A DNA stretch of 64,000 nucleotides from Bacteroides fragilis (GTDB lineage: Bacteria > Bacillota > Clostridia > Lachnospirales > Lachnospiraceae): assembly GCA_023664485.1 (NCBI GenBank), contig JAMPFK010000013.1:1-64000 (forward strand). Reading direction: 5' to 3'. The notes beneath the pieces are model-generated. The model saw nothing but the letters and a program-made list of their open reading frames with translations. It had not been told where the DNA came from and searched no databases. Each line of letters starts with the position of its first letter. Positions within the stretch are counted from its first letter, which is position 1. Shown here one piece after another: positions 17,043 to 25,632 of this stretch. The position numbers and the translations under genes are program-made.

Positions 17043-18140
17043 ATGAAGCTAGGCATCGTAGGTCTGCCCAACGTTGGGAAAAGCACCCTGTTTAATTCAT
17101 TAACAAAGGCGGGTGCGGAATCGGCAAATTATCCGTTCTGCACTATCGACCCGAATATCGGCATTGTAGCCGTTCCCGATGAACGGCTGAAGCTGCTCGG
17201 AGATATGTATCAATCGAAAAAGGTAACGCCGGCGACGATTGAATTCGTGGATATTGCAGGTCTGGTAAAAGGCGCGTCCAAAGGAGAAGGGCTGGGCAAT
17301 CAGTTTCTCAGCAACATCCGCGAAGTGGATGCGGTCGTCCATGTGGTACGCTGTTTTGAGGATTCCAATATCATTCATGTGGACGGTTCCATCGATCCGC
17401 TGCGCGATATTGAGACGATTAACCTGGAATTGATTTTTTCCGATATGGAAATACTGGACAGAAGGATCGCCAAAGCAGGAAAAGGCGCGAGAATGGATAA
17501 GGCGCTCGGAAAGGAACTTGCCCTGCTTGAGAAAATAAAAGCGCATCTGGAAGAAGGAAAACTGGCGAGAAGCTTCGAGCCGGCGGATGAGGATGAGCAG
17601 ACGCTGCTCGCCTCCTATAATCTGCTGACCTATAAGCCCGTTATTTTCGCGGCGAACGTTGCGGAAGAAGATTTGGCGGACGATGGGGCCGGAAATGAAA
17701 AGGTGGCCGGAGTGAGGGCTTTTGCGGCGGAAAATGACAGCGAAGTTTTTGTTATCTGCGCACAGATAGAGCAGGAAATCGCGGAGCTTGACGAGGAAGA
17801 GACCGCTATGTTCCTGGAGGATCTGGGTTTGGAGGAATCCGGCTTGGAGAAGCTTATCAAGGCGAGCTACCGTATTTTGGGCCTGATGAGCTTTTTGACG
17901 GCGGGCGAAGACGAAACGCGGGCGTGGACGATCAAAATCGGTACGAAGGCGCCGCAGGCGGCCGGGAAAATACATACCGATTTCGAGAGGGGCTTTATCA
18001 AGGCGGAGGTCGTGAATTATAAAGATCTGCTGGAACAGGGTTCGCTCGCCGCGGCCAGAGAAAAAGGACTGGTCGGCATGGAAGGAAAAGAGTATGTCGT
18101 GAAGGACGGGGATGTTATTTTGTTCCGCTTCAACGTATAA
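17043..18140 (+). CDS. ychF: redox-regulated ATPase YchF (Obg-family)
   Basis: P-loop protein of the Obg/OLA1 group that hydrolyses ATP in preference to GTP and associates with ribosomes. The 365-aa length is typical. G1 is GLPNVGKSTLFN (residues 6-17), and DIAGLVKGASKGEGLGN is the G3 region. A coiled-coil insert is followed by a C-terminal TGS domain ending with KDGDVILFRFNV. The start is ATG 17043, with only a weak GGATAGG ribosome site, perhaps because the upstream region was replaced by the element scar. lgt follows 16 bp later. Confidence 0.96.
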   Translation: MKLGIVGLPNVGKSTLFNSLTKAGAESANYPFCTIDPNIGIVAVPDERLKLLGDMYQSKKVTPATIEFVDIAGLVKGASKGEGLGNQFLSNIREVDAVVHVVRCFEDSNIIHVDGSIDPLRDIETINLELIFSDMEILDRRIAKAGKGARMDKALGKELALLEKIKAHLEEGKLARSFEPADEDEQTLLASYNLLTYKPVIFAANVAEEDLADDGAGNEKVAGVRAFAAENDSEVFVICAQIEQEIAELDEEETAMFLEDLGLEESGLEKLIKASYRILGLMSFLTAGEDETRAWTIKIGTKAPQAAGKIHTDFERGFIKAEVVNYKDLLEQGSLAAAREKGLVGMEGKEYVVKDGDVILFRFNV

Positions 18141-18156
18141 GGCAGGGTGAGAGAAC

Positions 18157-19062
18157 ATGAAAGATATTATGGACAGCATGGATATCGCGTTTCCACATAT
18201 CGGACTGTATTTGGAGCATGTGCCGAAAACATTCAGTATTTTTGGGTTTCAGATCGCATTTTATGGCGTGATGATAGGGCTCGGCGTGCTGTGTGGCGTG
18301 TTCATGGCGGCGCATGTGGCGAAGCTGGAAAGGAAAGACCCTGATATTGTCTGGGATTTTATTATTTATGCCCTGATTTTTTCGATTATCGGCGCCCGGA
18401 TATATTATGTCATTTTTGAATGGGATATGTATAAGGACAATTTGCTGGAAATTTTGAACCTGCGGCATGGCGGGCTGGCGATTTACGGAGCCGTTATCGC
18501 GGCATTCGCGACATTGTATGTATATTGCCGGGTAAAGAAGCTGAGTTTTTTGCAGCTCGGCGATATCTGTATGCCGGGGCTGGTTCTGGGACAGGTCATC
18601 GGCAGATGGGGTAATTTCATGAACCGGGAAGTATTCGGAGAGTATACGGACAGCCTTTTGGCGATGCGGCTTCCGATCGAGGCGGTCAGGAGCCGGGATA
18701 TTTCGGCTAATGTGGCGGCCCATATTTTAGAGGGCACGAATTATATACAAGTCCATCCCACTTTTTTATATGAAGGCATCTGGAATCTGGCATTGATGGG
18801 TATCATGCTTTTGTACCGGAAACACAGGAAATTCGACGGGGAAATATGCCTTCTCTATCTCGGCGGTTATGGTCTGGGCAGATTCTGGATCGAGGGCATC
18901 CGCACCGACCAGCTTTATCTTGCGGGAACGGCGGTTCCCGTTTCGCAGTTACTCGCGGTTATCTGCGTTATGGTATCGTTAGCGGCGGACATTGCGATCC
19001 GGTATCGGCGGAAAAAGAAACCGAAAACAGAAACGGAAGAACAGAAAGAAACAACAAAATAA
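18157..19062 (+). CDS. lgt: prolipoprotein diacylglyceryl transferase
   Basis: Multi-pass membrane enzyme that transfers diacylglycerol from phosphatidylglycerol to the lipobox Cys of prolipoproteins. 301 aa with about seven TM helices. The essential HGGLAIYG segment lies at about residues 104-111 and the Lgt signature GQVIGRWGNFMNRE near residue 145. The C-terminus is a basic tail (RRKKKPKTETEEQK). ATG 18157 follows a GGGTGAGAG region. Two hairpins close the unit downstream. Confidence 0.96.
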   Translation: MKDIMDSMDIAFPHIGLYLEHVPKTFSIFGFQIAFYGVMIGLGVLCGVFMAAHVAKLERKDPDIVWDFIIYALIFSIIGARIYYVIFEWDMYKDNLLEILNLRHGGLAIYGAVIAAFATLYVYCRVKKLSFLQLGDICMPGLVLGQVIGRWGNFMNREVFGEYTDSLLAMRLPIEAVRSRDISANVAAHILEGTNYIQVHPTFLYEGIWNLALMGIMLLYRKHRKFDGEICLLYLGGYGLGRFWIEGIRTDQLYLAGTAVPVSQLLAVICVMVSLAADIAIRYRRKKKPKTETEEQKETTK

Positions 19063-19087
19063 TATTGATTCATAAAGCGGCGTCACA

Positions 19088-19127
19088 GAGCGGTAAAGCG
19101 ATTACAGTTTTACCGTTCTTTTTTTAT
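19088..19127 (+). terminator. terminator after lgt
   Basis: GAGCGGTAAA pairs with TTTACCGTTC (G-U included) and is followed by an eight-base T run. Confidence 0.88.
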
Positions 19128-19133
19128 GACAGT

Positions 19134-19196
19134 CAGCCGCCGGACCGGGCAGCGTATCGCCCCATGGGAACAGTACGCTGCCCGCCCTGGCGGCTG
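19134..19196. repeat. 63-bp imperfect palindrome between lgt and mraZ
   Basis: The outer arms CAGCCGCC/GGCGGCTG and inner arms GGGCAGCGTA/TACGCTGCCC make a long GC-rich hairpin. It is followed by a T-rich tract (TTTCTTCTTTTTTT) on the + strand. It may be a backup terminator insulating mraZ. The 19063-19365 gap otherwise holds the lgt terminator, the mraZ promoter and the MraZ boxes. Confidence 0.7.
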
Positions 19197-19234
19197 AACT
19201 GTTTCTTCTTTTTTTAAAAACTCCTTGTTTTTAC

Positions 19235-19261
19235 TTGCATAATACTTTATTTTATTATAAA
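19235..19261 (+). promoter_or_regulatory. promoter of the dcw cluster
   Basis: TTGCAT (19235-19240) is followed by TATAAA (19256-19261, 15-bp spacer) or TAAAAT (19258-19263, 17-bp spacer) in an AT-rich stretch. The MraZ boxes begin about 8 bp after the -10, where bound repressor would block initiation. Confidence 0.6.
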
Positions 19262-19270
19262 ATGGTACTT

Positions 19271-19307
19271 GAAGTGGTGGAAAGTGGAACAAAGTGGTTA
19301 AAAGTGG
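19271..19307 (+). promoter_or_regulatory. MraZ operator: four AAAGTGG boxes at 10-bp pitch
   Basis: Boxes GAAGTGG (19271), AAAGTGG (19281), AAAGTGG (19291) and AAAGTGG (19301) are each separated by exactly 3 bp (TGG, AAC, TTA). Regular 10-bp direct repeats with a GTGG/GTG core ahead of mraZ are the established binding pattern of MraZ, which autorepresses its operon. One box per helical turn places all on the same DNA face. Confidence 0.92.
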
Positions 19308-19365
19308 TAGATTTCACACCTTTGCAAACAGACCGTGGCAGACACTTTATGGCAGGTGATTGATG

Positions 19366-19797
19366 ATGTTTATGGGAGAATACAATCACACAATTGACGC
19401 GAAAGGCAGGCTGATCATTCCATCGAAATTCAGAGAGTCCCTTGGGGACGTATTTGTAGTGACGAAAGGGTTGGATGGCTGTCTGTTCGTATATGACAAT
19501 GCGGAGTGGAACGTATTTGAAGAAAAATTGAAATCACTGCCCCTTACGAATAAAGATGCCAGAAAGTTTGTACGTTTTTTTCTGGCAGGCGCTGCAGAAG
19601 TAGAGGTAGATAAGCAGGGAAGAATCCTGGTGCCTAATGTACTGAGAGAATTTGCGGAATTGAATAAGGATGTCGTTTTGATCGGCGTGGCGAGCAGAAT
19701 CGAAATATGGAGCCGCGAGCGCTTTGAGGGAATGGCGGCTTATGATGATATGGACGAGATAGCGGAGCATATGGCTGAGCTTGGGCTCGGTATTTAG
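19366..19797 (+). CDS. mraZ: transcriptional regulator and cell-division protein MraZ
   Basis: DNA-binding protein of the AbrB/SpoVT fold family that represses the dcw cluster. 143 aa from ATG 19366. Two tandem half-domains each carry the DxxGR(I)xxP motif: DAKGRLIIPSKFRE and DKQGRILVPNVLRE. Three clustered starts are possible (TTG 19360, ATG 19363, ATG 19366); 19366 has the best spacing from AGGTG and gives the usual MFMGEYNHTID start. The operator described upstream predicts negative autoregulation. The rsmH start lies 20 bp after the stop. Confidence 0.96.
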   Translation: MFMGEYNHTIDAKGRLIIPSKFRESLGDVFVVTKGLDGCLFVYDNAEWNVFEEKLKSLPLTNKDARKFVRFFLAGAAEVEVDKQGRILVPNVLREFAELNKDVVLIGVASRIEIWSRERFEGMAAYDDMDEIAEHMAELGLGI

Positions 19798-19816
19798 AGG
19801 AAACACAGGAAACGGG

Positions 19817-20761
19817 ATGGAATTTAAACACACATCGGTTCTATTAGAAGAGACAATTCGGAATCTTCGGGTAAAACCCGACGGAATCTACATAGACGGA
19901 ACGCTTGGAGGCGGCGGGCATTCTTACCACATCGCCTCCAGGCTGACAGGAAAAGGCAGGCTGATCGGCATAGACCAGGATGGAGAAGCCGTTCTGGCGG
20001 CTTCACAGAGGCTGGAACCTTTTCGGGAAAAAGTGACGATCATCAGGGACAACTATTGCAATGCCGGGAATGCGCTGAGAAGCATCGGTATCGAGAAGGC
20101 GGACGGCATTCTGCTGGATCTGGGCGTTTCCTCGTATCAGCTTGACCATGCGGAAAGAGGGTTTTCCTACCAGTACGATGCGGATCTGGACATGCGTATG
20201 GATACGAGGCAGTCGGTGAGCGCCAGAGAAATTATCAATACCTATTCGGAAACGGAGCTTTACCGGATCATCCGGGATTATGGGGAAGAGCAGTTCGCGA
20301 AGAATATCGCGAAGCACATCGTGAAAGCCAGGCAGGACAGGCCCATCGGGACCACGGGGGAGCTGAACGGGATCATTAAGGCGGCGATTCCGGCGAAGAT
20401 GCGGCGGGAAGGGGGGCACCCTTCCAAAAGGACTTTTCAGGCGATACGCATCGAGTGCAACCGGGAGCTGGAAGTGCTGAAAAATTCACTGGCGGAATTT
20501 ATCGATATGCTGAATCCGGGCGGAAGGCTCTGCATCATTACCTTCCATTCGCTGGAGGATCGAATCGTCAAATCGGCTTTTCGGGAAAATGAAAATCCCT
20601 GTATCTGCCCGCCGGAATTCCCGGTCTGCATCTGCGGCAGGGTATCCAAAGGGAAGGCTGTCACGAGGAAGCCGATTTTACCTTCGGAAGAGGAAATCAC
20701 AGAGAACAGAAGAGCCAAGAGCGCGAAGCTGCGGGTCTTTGAACGGAGCGGCGGCGAATAG
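19817..20761 (+). CDS. rsmH: 16S rRNA (cytosine-1402-N4)-methyltransferase
   Basis: SAM-dependent methyltransferase acting in the ribosomal P site (also called MraW). 314 aa. The N-terminus MEFKHTSVLLEE, the SAM loop DGTLGGGGHSYHI (about residue 32) and ITFHSLEDRIVK near the C-terminus are family signatures. A Cys cluster CICPPEFPVCICG occurs late in the protein. ATG 19817 follows GGAAACGGG; the frame stays open upstream into mraZ but that part is not conserved. Confidence 0.96.
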   Translation: MEFKHTSVLLEETIRNLRVKPDGIYIDGTLGGGGHSYHIASRLTGKGRLIGIDQDGEAVLAASQRLEPFREKVTIIRDNYCNAGNALRSIGIEKADGILLDLGVSSYQLDHAERGFSYQYDADLDMRMDTRQSVSAREIINTYSETELYRIIRDYGEEQFAKNIAKHIVKARQDRPIGTTGELNGIIKAAIPAKMRREGGHPSKRTFQAIRIECNRELEVLKNSLAEFIDMLNPGGRLCIITFHSLEDRIVKSAFRENENPCICPPEFPVCICGRVSKGKAVTRKPILPSEEEITENRRAKSAKLRVFERSGGE

Positions 20762-20816
20762 GGCATAAAGAAGAAAAGAAGGAATCGTAAAATCAGGATT
20801 GAGAGGATATAGCAGT

Positions 20817-21461
20817 ATGGCAGCAGTTCGGGAAAGGGCGCCCGGCGCACATCCGCGGGGAGGCAGAAGTATGCAGGGATCTGCGGCGCAGAGAGGCAGA
20901 AATATGCATGGCGGCGCTCATACACAAAGCAGAAGCGGACAGGGCGGCGGCCGCGCGCAAAGCAGGAGCACACACGGCGGAGCCCGCGCGCAGGGCAGAA
21001 GTATACAGGGCGGCGGCCGCGTGCAGGACAGCGGGTATATACATGGCAGTGCAGTCAGAAAACTGGATGTTGCCAGGGAAATCGAGCAGAGTCCTAAGAA
21101 GAAATTGAGCAATACGGCGAGAAAGAACAGAGAAAAGGCGGAACATATGAGCCTTGGCTATGTTCTGTTCCTGAGTGTTGCCTTATTGGCGACGGGCTGT
21201 ATCTTGGTGAGCTATATCAGGCTGCAGTCGGATATTACCAACAGCATCAAACGCATTGCGTCGCTGGAAAGCGAGCTGAACGATTTAAAGCTTGCGAATG
21301 ATGAGGAATATAACAGAATTACGAGTAATATCGATTTGGAGGAAGTCAGGAGAGTTGCAATTCAGGAGCTCGGTATGCAGTATGCGGAGGAAGGCCAGAT
21401 AGTCGTTTTTGAAAGCGAAAATAACGATTATGTCAAGCAGATGGCCCCGATTCCGGACTGA
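20817..21461 (+). CDS. ftsL: FtsL/DivIC-like division protein with low-complexity N-terminus
   Basis: Bitopic septal protein expected to join FtsQ/DivIB and activate the septal synthase. 214 aa. Position between rsmH and the PBPs, one TM helix (about 111-133), a following coiled coil (to about 165) and a short conserved tail (ELGMQYAEEGQIVVFES) identify it. The N-terminal 75 residues are odd: a Gly/Arg/Ser/Gln-rich repeat region built on variants of GGGRAQSRSTHGGARAQG, then a Lys/Arg-rich stretch before the membrane. The cytoplasmic part is therefore much longer than usual and probably disordered. ATG 20817 follows GAGAGG; TTG 20799 is a weaker option. Confidence 0.85.
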   Translation: MAAVRERAPGAHPRGGRSMQGSAAQRGRNMHGGAHTQSRSGQGGGRAQSRSTHGGARAQGRSIQGGGRVQDSGYIHGSAVRKLDVAREIEQSPKKKLSNTARKNREKAEHMSLGYVLFLSVALLATGCILVSYIRLQSDITNSIKRIASLESELNDLKLANDEEYNRITSNIDLEEVRRVAIQELGMQYAEEGQIVVFESENNDYVKQMAPIPD

Positions 21462-21487
21462 GGGAATACCGGCTGGGGAAGGAATGG

Positions 21488-23710
21488 ATGAAACGGGAAC
21501 ATGTAAGTAAATTTACATTCAGGATGCAGAAAAAGCTTTTGGTACTGTTTGTACTGGTACTGACGGCCTTTATCGGGCTGAGCATCCGGCTGATCCTGAT
21601 CAACAGGAATAAGGGAAACGATTATAAAAAGCAGGTATTGTCACAGCTGGAATATGATTCTGTGACAATACCTTTTAAGCGTGGAGAAATACTGGATGCC
21701 AACGGCACGATACTGGCGATCAGCGATAAGGTATATAATGTTATTCTGGATACAAAGGTCCTGATGGATGATGAAGCGAATCTGGAGCCTACGCTGAGCG
21801 CGCTGCGTACCGTTTTCGGCGTCGATACGGCCGAGGTGCGGGATTATATCGTGACGCATCCCAATTCCTCATATTATGTGCTGGCAAGGCGGCTGGATTA
21901 CGAACAGGTGGAAAAGTTCAAGGCACTGCAGGCGGATGAGGAGAACGGTTCCAGGATAAAAGGAATCTGGTTCGAGGACGAGTATAAAAGGGAATATCCG
22001 AACGGTTCGCTTGCCTGTGACGTCATCGGTTTTACGAGAAGCGACAATGCGGGACAATACGGACTGGAAGAGTATTATAATGATATTTTATGCGGTACGA
22101 ACGGCAGGCAGTATGGGTATCTGAACGACGATTCCAATCTGGAGCGGACGACGATTCCCGCGATCGACGGCTACAATATTCAGACGACGATCAACGGCAA
22201 TATCCAAAGCATTGTCGAAAAGTATCTGCTGGAATTCAACGAGGAATATAAAGACGCCGTCCGGCCGGGAAATGGGGCGCATAACGTCGGCTGCATCATC
22301 ATGGAGGTGAATACCGGCAGCATCCTGGCGATGGCAAGTTATCCGAATTACGATCTGAACGATACGCGGAATACGGACAACCTGATCGGAATGCCGGAGC
22401 TGGATGAAAATAACAAGCGGACCGGAGAATACCTGACGGCGGAGATAATACGGGAAATGGATGACGATACGATGTATCGGCATCTGGATGCCCTGTGGAA
22501 GAATTTCTGTATCGTGGATACCTATGAGCCGGGTTCCGTCGCAAAGCCTTTTACGGTGGCAGCGGCATTGGAGAGCGGCGCGATCACGGGAGAAGAGAAG
22601 TTCAACTGCGAAGGGCGTCTGGAAGTGGGCGATTATAAGATCAAATGCCATCAGATATACGGAGACGGTTATCTCTCCGTGGCGGAGGGCATCGAGCGTT
22701 CCTGTAACGTCGTTCTGATGAATGTGGCGTTCAAGCTGGGAAAAGACAGGTTTATCGATTACCAGCATCTGTTCGGCTTCGGGCTCAAGACGAATATCGA
22801 TCTGGCCGGGGAATCGAGAACGGCTTCCCTCGTTTACAGCAAAGAAAATATCCGCCAGACAGAGCTTGCGACCTGTTCTTTCGGGCAGGGGTTCAACGCT
22901 TCGATGATTCAGGTGATCACGGGTTTTTGTTCCCTGATCAACGGCGGTTACTATTATGAGCCGCATGTCGTCAGCAGGATCATGACCTCGGATGGCGCGA
23001 CGGTGGAAAATATCGCGCCCAGGCTGTTAAAACAGACGATATCGCAATCGACGAGCGATACGATACTGGAATATTGTAATCTGGTGGTATCCGGAGAGAA
23101 CGGGACCGGCAAGACGGCCAGGCCGCCGGGGTATATGATCGGCGGAAAGACGGGGACCGCGGAGACACTGCCCCGCGGCAATCACGAATATGTCGTATCT
23201 TTCCTCGGCTATGCGCCGTCGGACGACCCGGAAATCGCGATCTATGTCGTTGTGGACAGGCCGAATGCGGCACAGCAGGACGATGCGAAGTACGCGACCA
23301 GGATCGTGCGCAAGATATTAATGGAAGTCCTGCCTTATCTGAATATTTTTATGACCGAGGAGTTATCCGAAAAGGAAGTCGAGGAACTGAACGAACTGCA
23401 GCTGCAGATCACGATGCGGCAGCAGGAGGAAGAGGGAGAAGGCGAAGGGGAAGAGGCCGGGGAAGAGGAAGAAGAGCCGGAACCGGAATCGGCTGCGGAT
23501 ACGGAAACCTGGAAAACCTTCCCACGCGACGAAGAGTCCGGCTATCTGAAGGATCCCGGTACCGGCAATCTGGTGGATCCGGATACGGGCGCGTCGGTCA
23601 GCGGAGATCCGCTGATTACGGGCGGTGAGAACGATACTCCTGTAAGCGGCGTCGGGGAACCTCCGGAAGACGGCGATAAACAGGGAGAGGACGATTCCGG
23701 CATCTGGTAG
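21488..23710 (+). CDS. ftsI: class B penicillin-binding protein (FtsI/PBP2B-type transpeptidase)
   Basis: Septal peptidoglycan transpeptidase. 740 aa. A cytoplasmic basic N-terminus and a TM helix (about 17-37) precede the dimerisation domain, which starts at KRGEILDANGTILA. The transpeptidase motifs are intact: SxxK as S350-VAK, SxN as SCN at 405 and KTGT at 554. The last ~80 residues after the catalytic domain are Glu/Gly/Pro-rich and acidic, with no PASTA domain. A second class B PBP follows 86 bp later, behind a hairpin. Which of the two is the vegetative FtsI and which the sporulation SpoVD cannot be settled from sequence; this one keeps the canonical KTGT. Confidence 0.88.
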   Translation: MKREHVSKFTFRMQKKLLVLFVLVLTAFIGLSIRLILINRNKGNDYKKQVLSQLEYDSVTIPFKRGEILDANGTILAISDKVYNVILDTKVLMDDEANLEPTLSALRTVFGVDTAEVRDYIVTHPNSSYYVLARRLDYEQVEKFKALQADEENGSRIKGIWFEDEYKREYPNGSLACDVIGFTRSDNAGQYGLEEYYNDILCGTNGRQYGYLNDDSNLERTTIPAIDGYNIQTTINGNIQSIVEKYLLEFNEEYKDAVRPGNGAHNVGCIIMEVNTGSILAMASYPNYDLNDTRNTDNLIGMPELDENNKRTGEYLTAEIIREMDDDTMYRHLDALWKNFCIVDTYEPGSVAKPFTVAAALESGAITGEEKFNCEGRLEVGDYKIKCHQIYGDGYLSVAEGIERSCNVVLMNVAFKLGKDRFIDYQHLFGFGLKTNIDLAGESRTASLVYSKENIRQTELATCSFGQGFNASMIQVITGFCSLINGGYYYEPHVVSRIMTSDGATVENIAPRLLKQTISQSTSDTILEYCNLVVSGENGTGKTARPPGYMIGGKTGTAETLPRGNHEYVVSFLGYAPSDDPEIAIYVVVDRPNAAQQDDAKYATRIVRKILMEVLPYLNIFMTEELSEKEVEELNELQLQITMRQQEEEGEGEGEEAGEEEEEPEPESAADTETWKTFPRDEESGYLKDPGTGNLVDPDTGASVSGDPLITGGENDTPVSGVGEPPEDGDKQGEDDSGIW

Positions 23711-23737
23711 GATAGAATTGTTATAGTTCATACGAAT

Positions 23738-23791
23738 AACCTCATAAAAACGGTAATAAATTATATTAATACCTTTTTATGAGGTTTTCTT
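23738..23791 (+). terminator. long hairpin terminator between the two PBP genes
   Basis: AACCTCATAAAAA pairs perfectly with TTTTTATGAGGTT, and inner GGTA/TACC adds to the stem. TTCTT follows. It ends only 6 bp before the next start codon, so read-through or a separate promoter must supply the second PBP. Confidence 0.75.
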
Positions 23792-23796
23792 GAAAG

Positions 23797-25575
23797 ATGA
23801 AGGAAGCGGATTATTCTCATAAGACTTTTCACAGGAACAAAACGGTCACGGTATTGTTCTTCTGTCTGGCGATTTTCACAGTGCTGATCGGACGGCTGGT
23901 ATATCTGATGGTCTTTCAGTCGGAATATTATATGGAAAAAGCCAGGGAACTGCATGAGCGGGAACGCAGTATCAAAGCCGCGAGGGGCAGGATCATAGAC
24001 GCCAACGGAGAGATTCTGGCCGATAACCGGACGGTATGTACGATATCGGTCATCCACAATCAGATAGAGGATCCGGAGCAGGTCATCGCCGTATTGTCGA
24101 AGGAGCTGGACTTATCGGAAGAGTATGTCAGAAAGCGCGTAGAAAAATATTCCGCCATCGAAAAGATCAAAAGCAATGTGGATAAATCCGTGGGGGATGC
24201 GGTTCGGGCTTACGAACTTTCGGGCGTCAAAGTGGACGAAGATTATAAGAGGTATTATCCTTACGATTCCCTCGCTTCCAAGGTGCTCGGTTTTACGGGC
24301 GGAGATAATCAGGGTATTATCGGCCTGGAAGTCATTTATGAAGAATATCTGCAGGGCGAGGCGGGCATGATCCTGACAGTGACGGACGCAAAAGGGGTCG
24401 AGGTGCCGGAGGCCGGGGAAGAGCGTATCGAGCCTGTAAACGGTAAAGATTTATATATCAGCCTGGATATGAATATCCAGAGCTATGCGACCCAGCTTGC
24501 CATACAGACGATGGAGACAAAGCAGGCGGAAAGCGTTTCGATGATCGTGATGAACCCGCAGAACGGGGAAATCAAAGCGATGGTGAACGTGCCGGAATTC
24601 GATCTGAATCATCCTTATACGCTGCCGGAGGATTTGGAAGAGGCAGATCTGAGCGCCGAAAAGAAACAGGAGTTGTTGAATGCCATGTGGCGTAACGGCT
24701 GTATCAACGATACCTATGAACCGGGTTCCACATTTAAAACAGTGACGGCTGCCGCGGCTCTGGAGGAGGGCGTCGTTACGGTCGATGATACGTTCAGCTG
24801 TCCGGGATATGTCATGGTGGAAGACAGGCGCATCCGCTGCCATAAAGTCGCGGGCCACGGGGCGGAGAATTTCGTGCAGGCGACGATGAACTCCTGTAAT
24901 CCCGTTTTTGTAACGGTGGGACTGCGGCTCGGCGTGGATAATTATTATAAATATTTCAAAAAATTCGGTCTGCTCGACAAGACCGGAATCGACCTGCCGG
25001 GCGAGGCGGGAACGATCATGCATAAGAAAGAGAACATCGGTCTGGTGGAACTCGCCACCATTTCTTTCGGGCAGTCCTTTCAGATCACGCCGATTCAGCT
25101 GGCGGTAACGGTCGCTTCTTTTGTAAACGGCGGGAAACGCGTCACGCCGCATTTTGGCGTACGGGTAGCCGGTACGGACGGAAGTGGCAGTCAGTCTTTT
25201 GCCTGTCAGGTAAAGGAAAATATCATATCCGCGGAAACGTCGGAAACGATGAAGTATCTGCTGGAGCAGGTCGTGGAGAACGGCGGCGGGCAGAAAGCCT
25301 ATATCGAAGGATACCGCATCGGCGGCAAGACCGCCACGAGCCAGACCCTGCCGAGAGGAAGCGGCAAATATATCGCTTCTTTTGTGGGATTCGCGCCGGC
25401 CGATAACCCTGAAATACTCGCTCTCTGTATTATCAACCATCCGCAGGGCGTCTATTACGGAGGCCAGATCGCGGCGCCGGTCGTGAAGCAGCTTTTTGAA
25501 AATATTCTTCCTTATTTAGAGGATATGGATTATAATAACAGAAGCGGTTCTATGGGAACCGCGTCTGCAGAGTGA
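23797..25575 (+). CDS. second class B penicillin-binding protein (SpoVD-like)
   Basis: Membrane-anchored transpeptidase, 592 aa. TM helix at about 19-38, dimerisation domain from KAARGRIIDANGEILAD, then the catalytic domain with S311-TFK and SCN at 366-368. The third motif is K511-TAT rather than the usual KTG[T/S], a Gly-to-Ala change on the beta-3 strand. The rest (SQTLPRGSGKYIASFVGFAPADNP) is normal, so the enzyme may well be active with altered beta-lactam affinity. It lacks the acidic tail of its neighbour. The start ATG 23797 has a poor ribosome site immediately after a hairpin. mraY follows. Confidence 0.85.
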   Translation: MKEADYSHKTFHRNKTVTVLFFCLAIFTVLIGRLVYLMVFQSEYYMEKARELHERERSIKAARGRIIDANGEILADNRTVCTISVIHNQIEDPEQVIAVLSKELDLSEEYVRKRVEKYSAIEKIKSNVDKSVGDAVRAYELSGVKVDEDYKRYYPYDSLASKVLGFTGGDNQGIIGLEVIYEEYLQGEAGMILTVTDAKGVEVPEAGEERIEPVNGKDLYISLDMNIQSYATQLAIQTMETKQAESVSMIVMNPQNGEIKAMVNVPEFDLNHPYTLPEDLEEADLSAEKKQELLNAMWRNGCINDTYEPGSTFKTVTAAAALEEGVVTVDDTFSCPGYVMVEDRRIRCHKVAGHGAENFVQATMNSCNPVFVTVGLRLGVDNYYKYFKKFGLLDKTGIDLPGEAGTIMHKKENIGLVELATISFGQSFQITPIQLAVTVASFVNGGKRVTPHFGVRVAGTDGSGSQSFACQVKENIISAETSETMKYLLEQVVENGGGQKAYIEGYRIGGKTATSQTLPRGSGKYIASFVGFAPADNPEILALCIINHPQGVYYGGQIAAPVVKQLFENILPYLEDMDYNNRSGSMGTASAE

Positions 25576-25632
25576 CCCGGAAGGGCCGCGGCTGTTTGGC
25601 TTCAATAAGATTTGAAGGAGGCATGAAGATAA

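Noticed and set aside
19271..19307. Short CRISPR-like array
   Set aside because: Repeats are 7 bp with 3-bp spacers directly ahead of mraZ, which is the known MraZ operator pattern; no cas genes are present.
23797..25575. Second PBP as an inactive pseudo-enzyme because of KTAT
   Set aside because: The catalytic Ser, Lys and SxN residues are all present and the surrounding sequence is well kept; a single Gly to Ala change is not enough to call loss of function.
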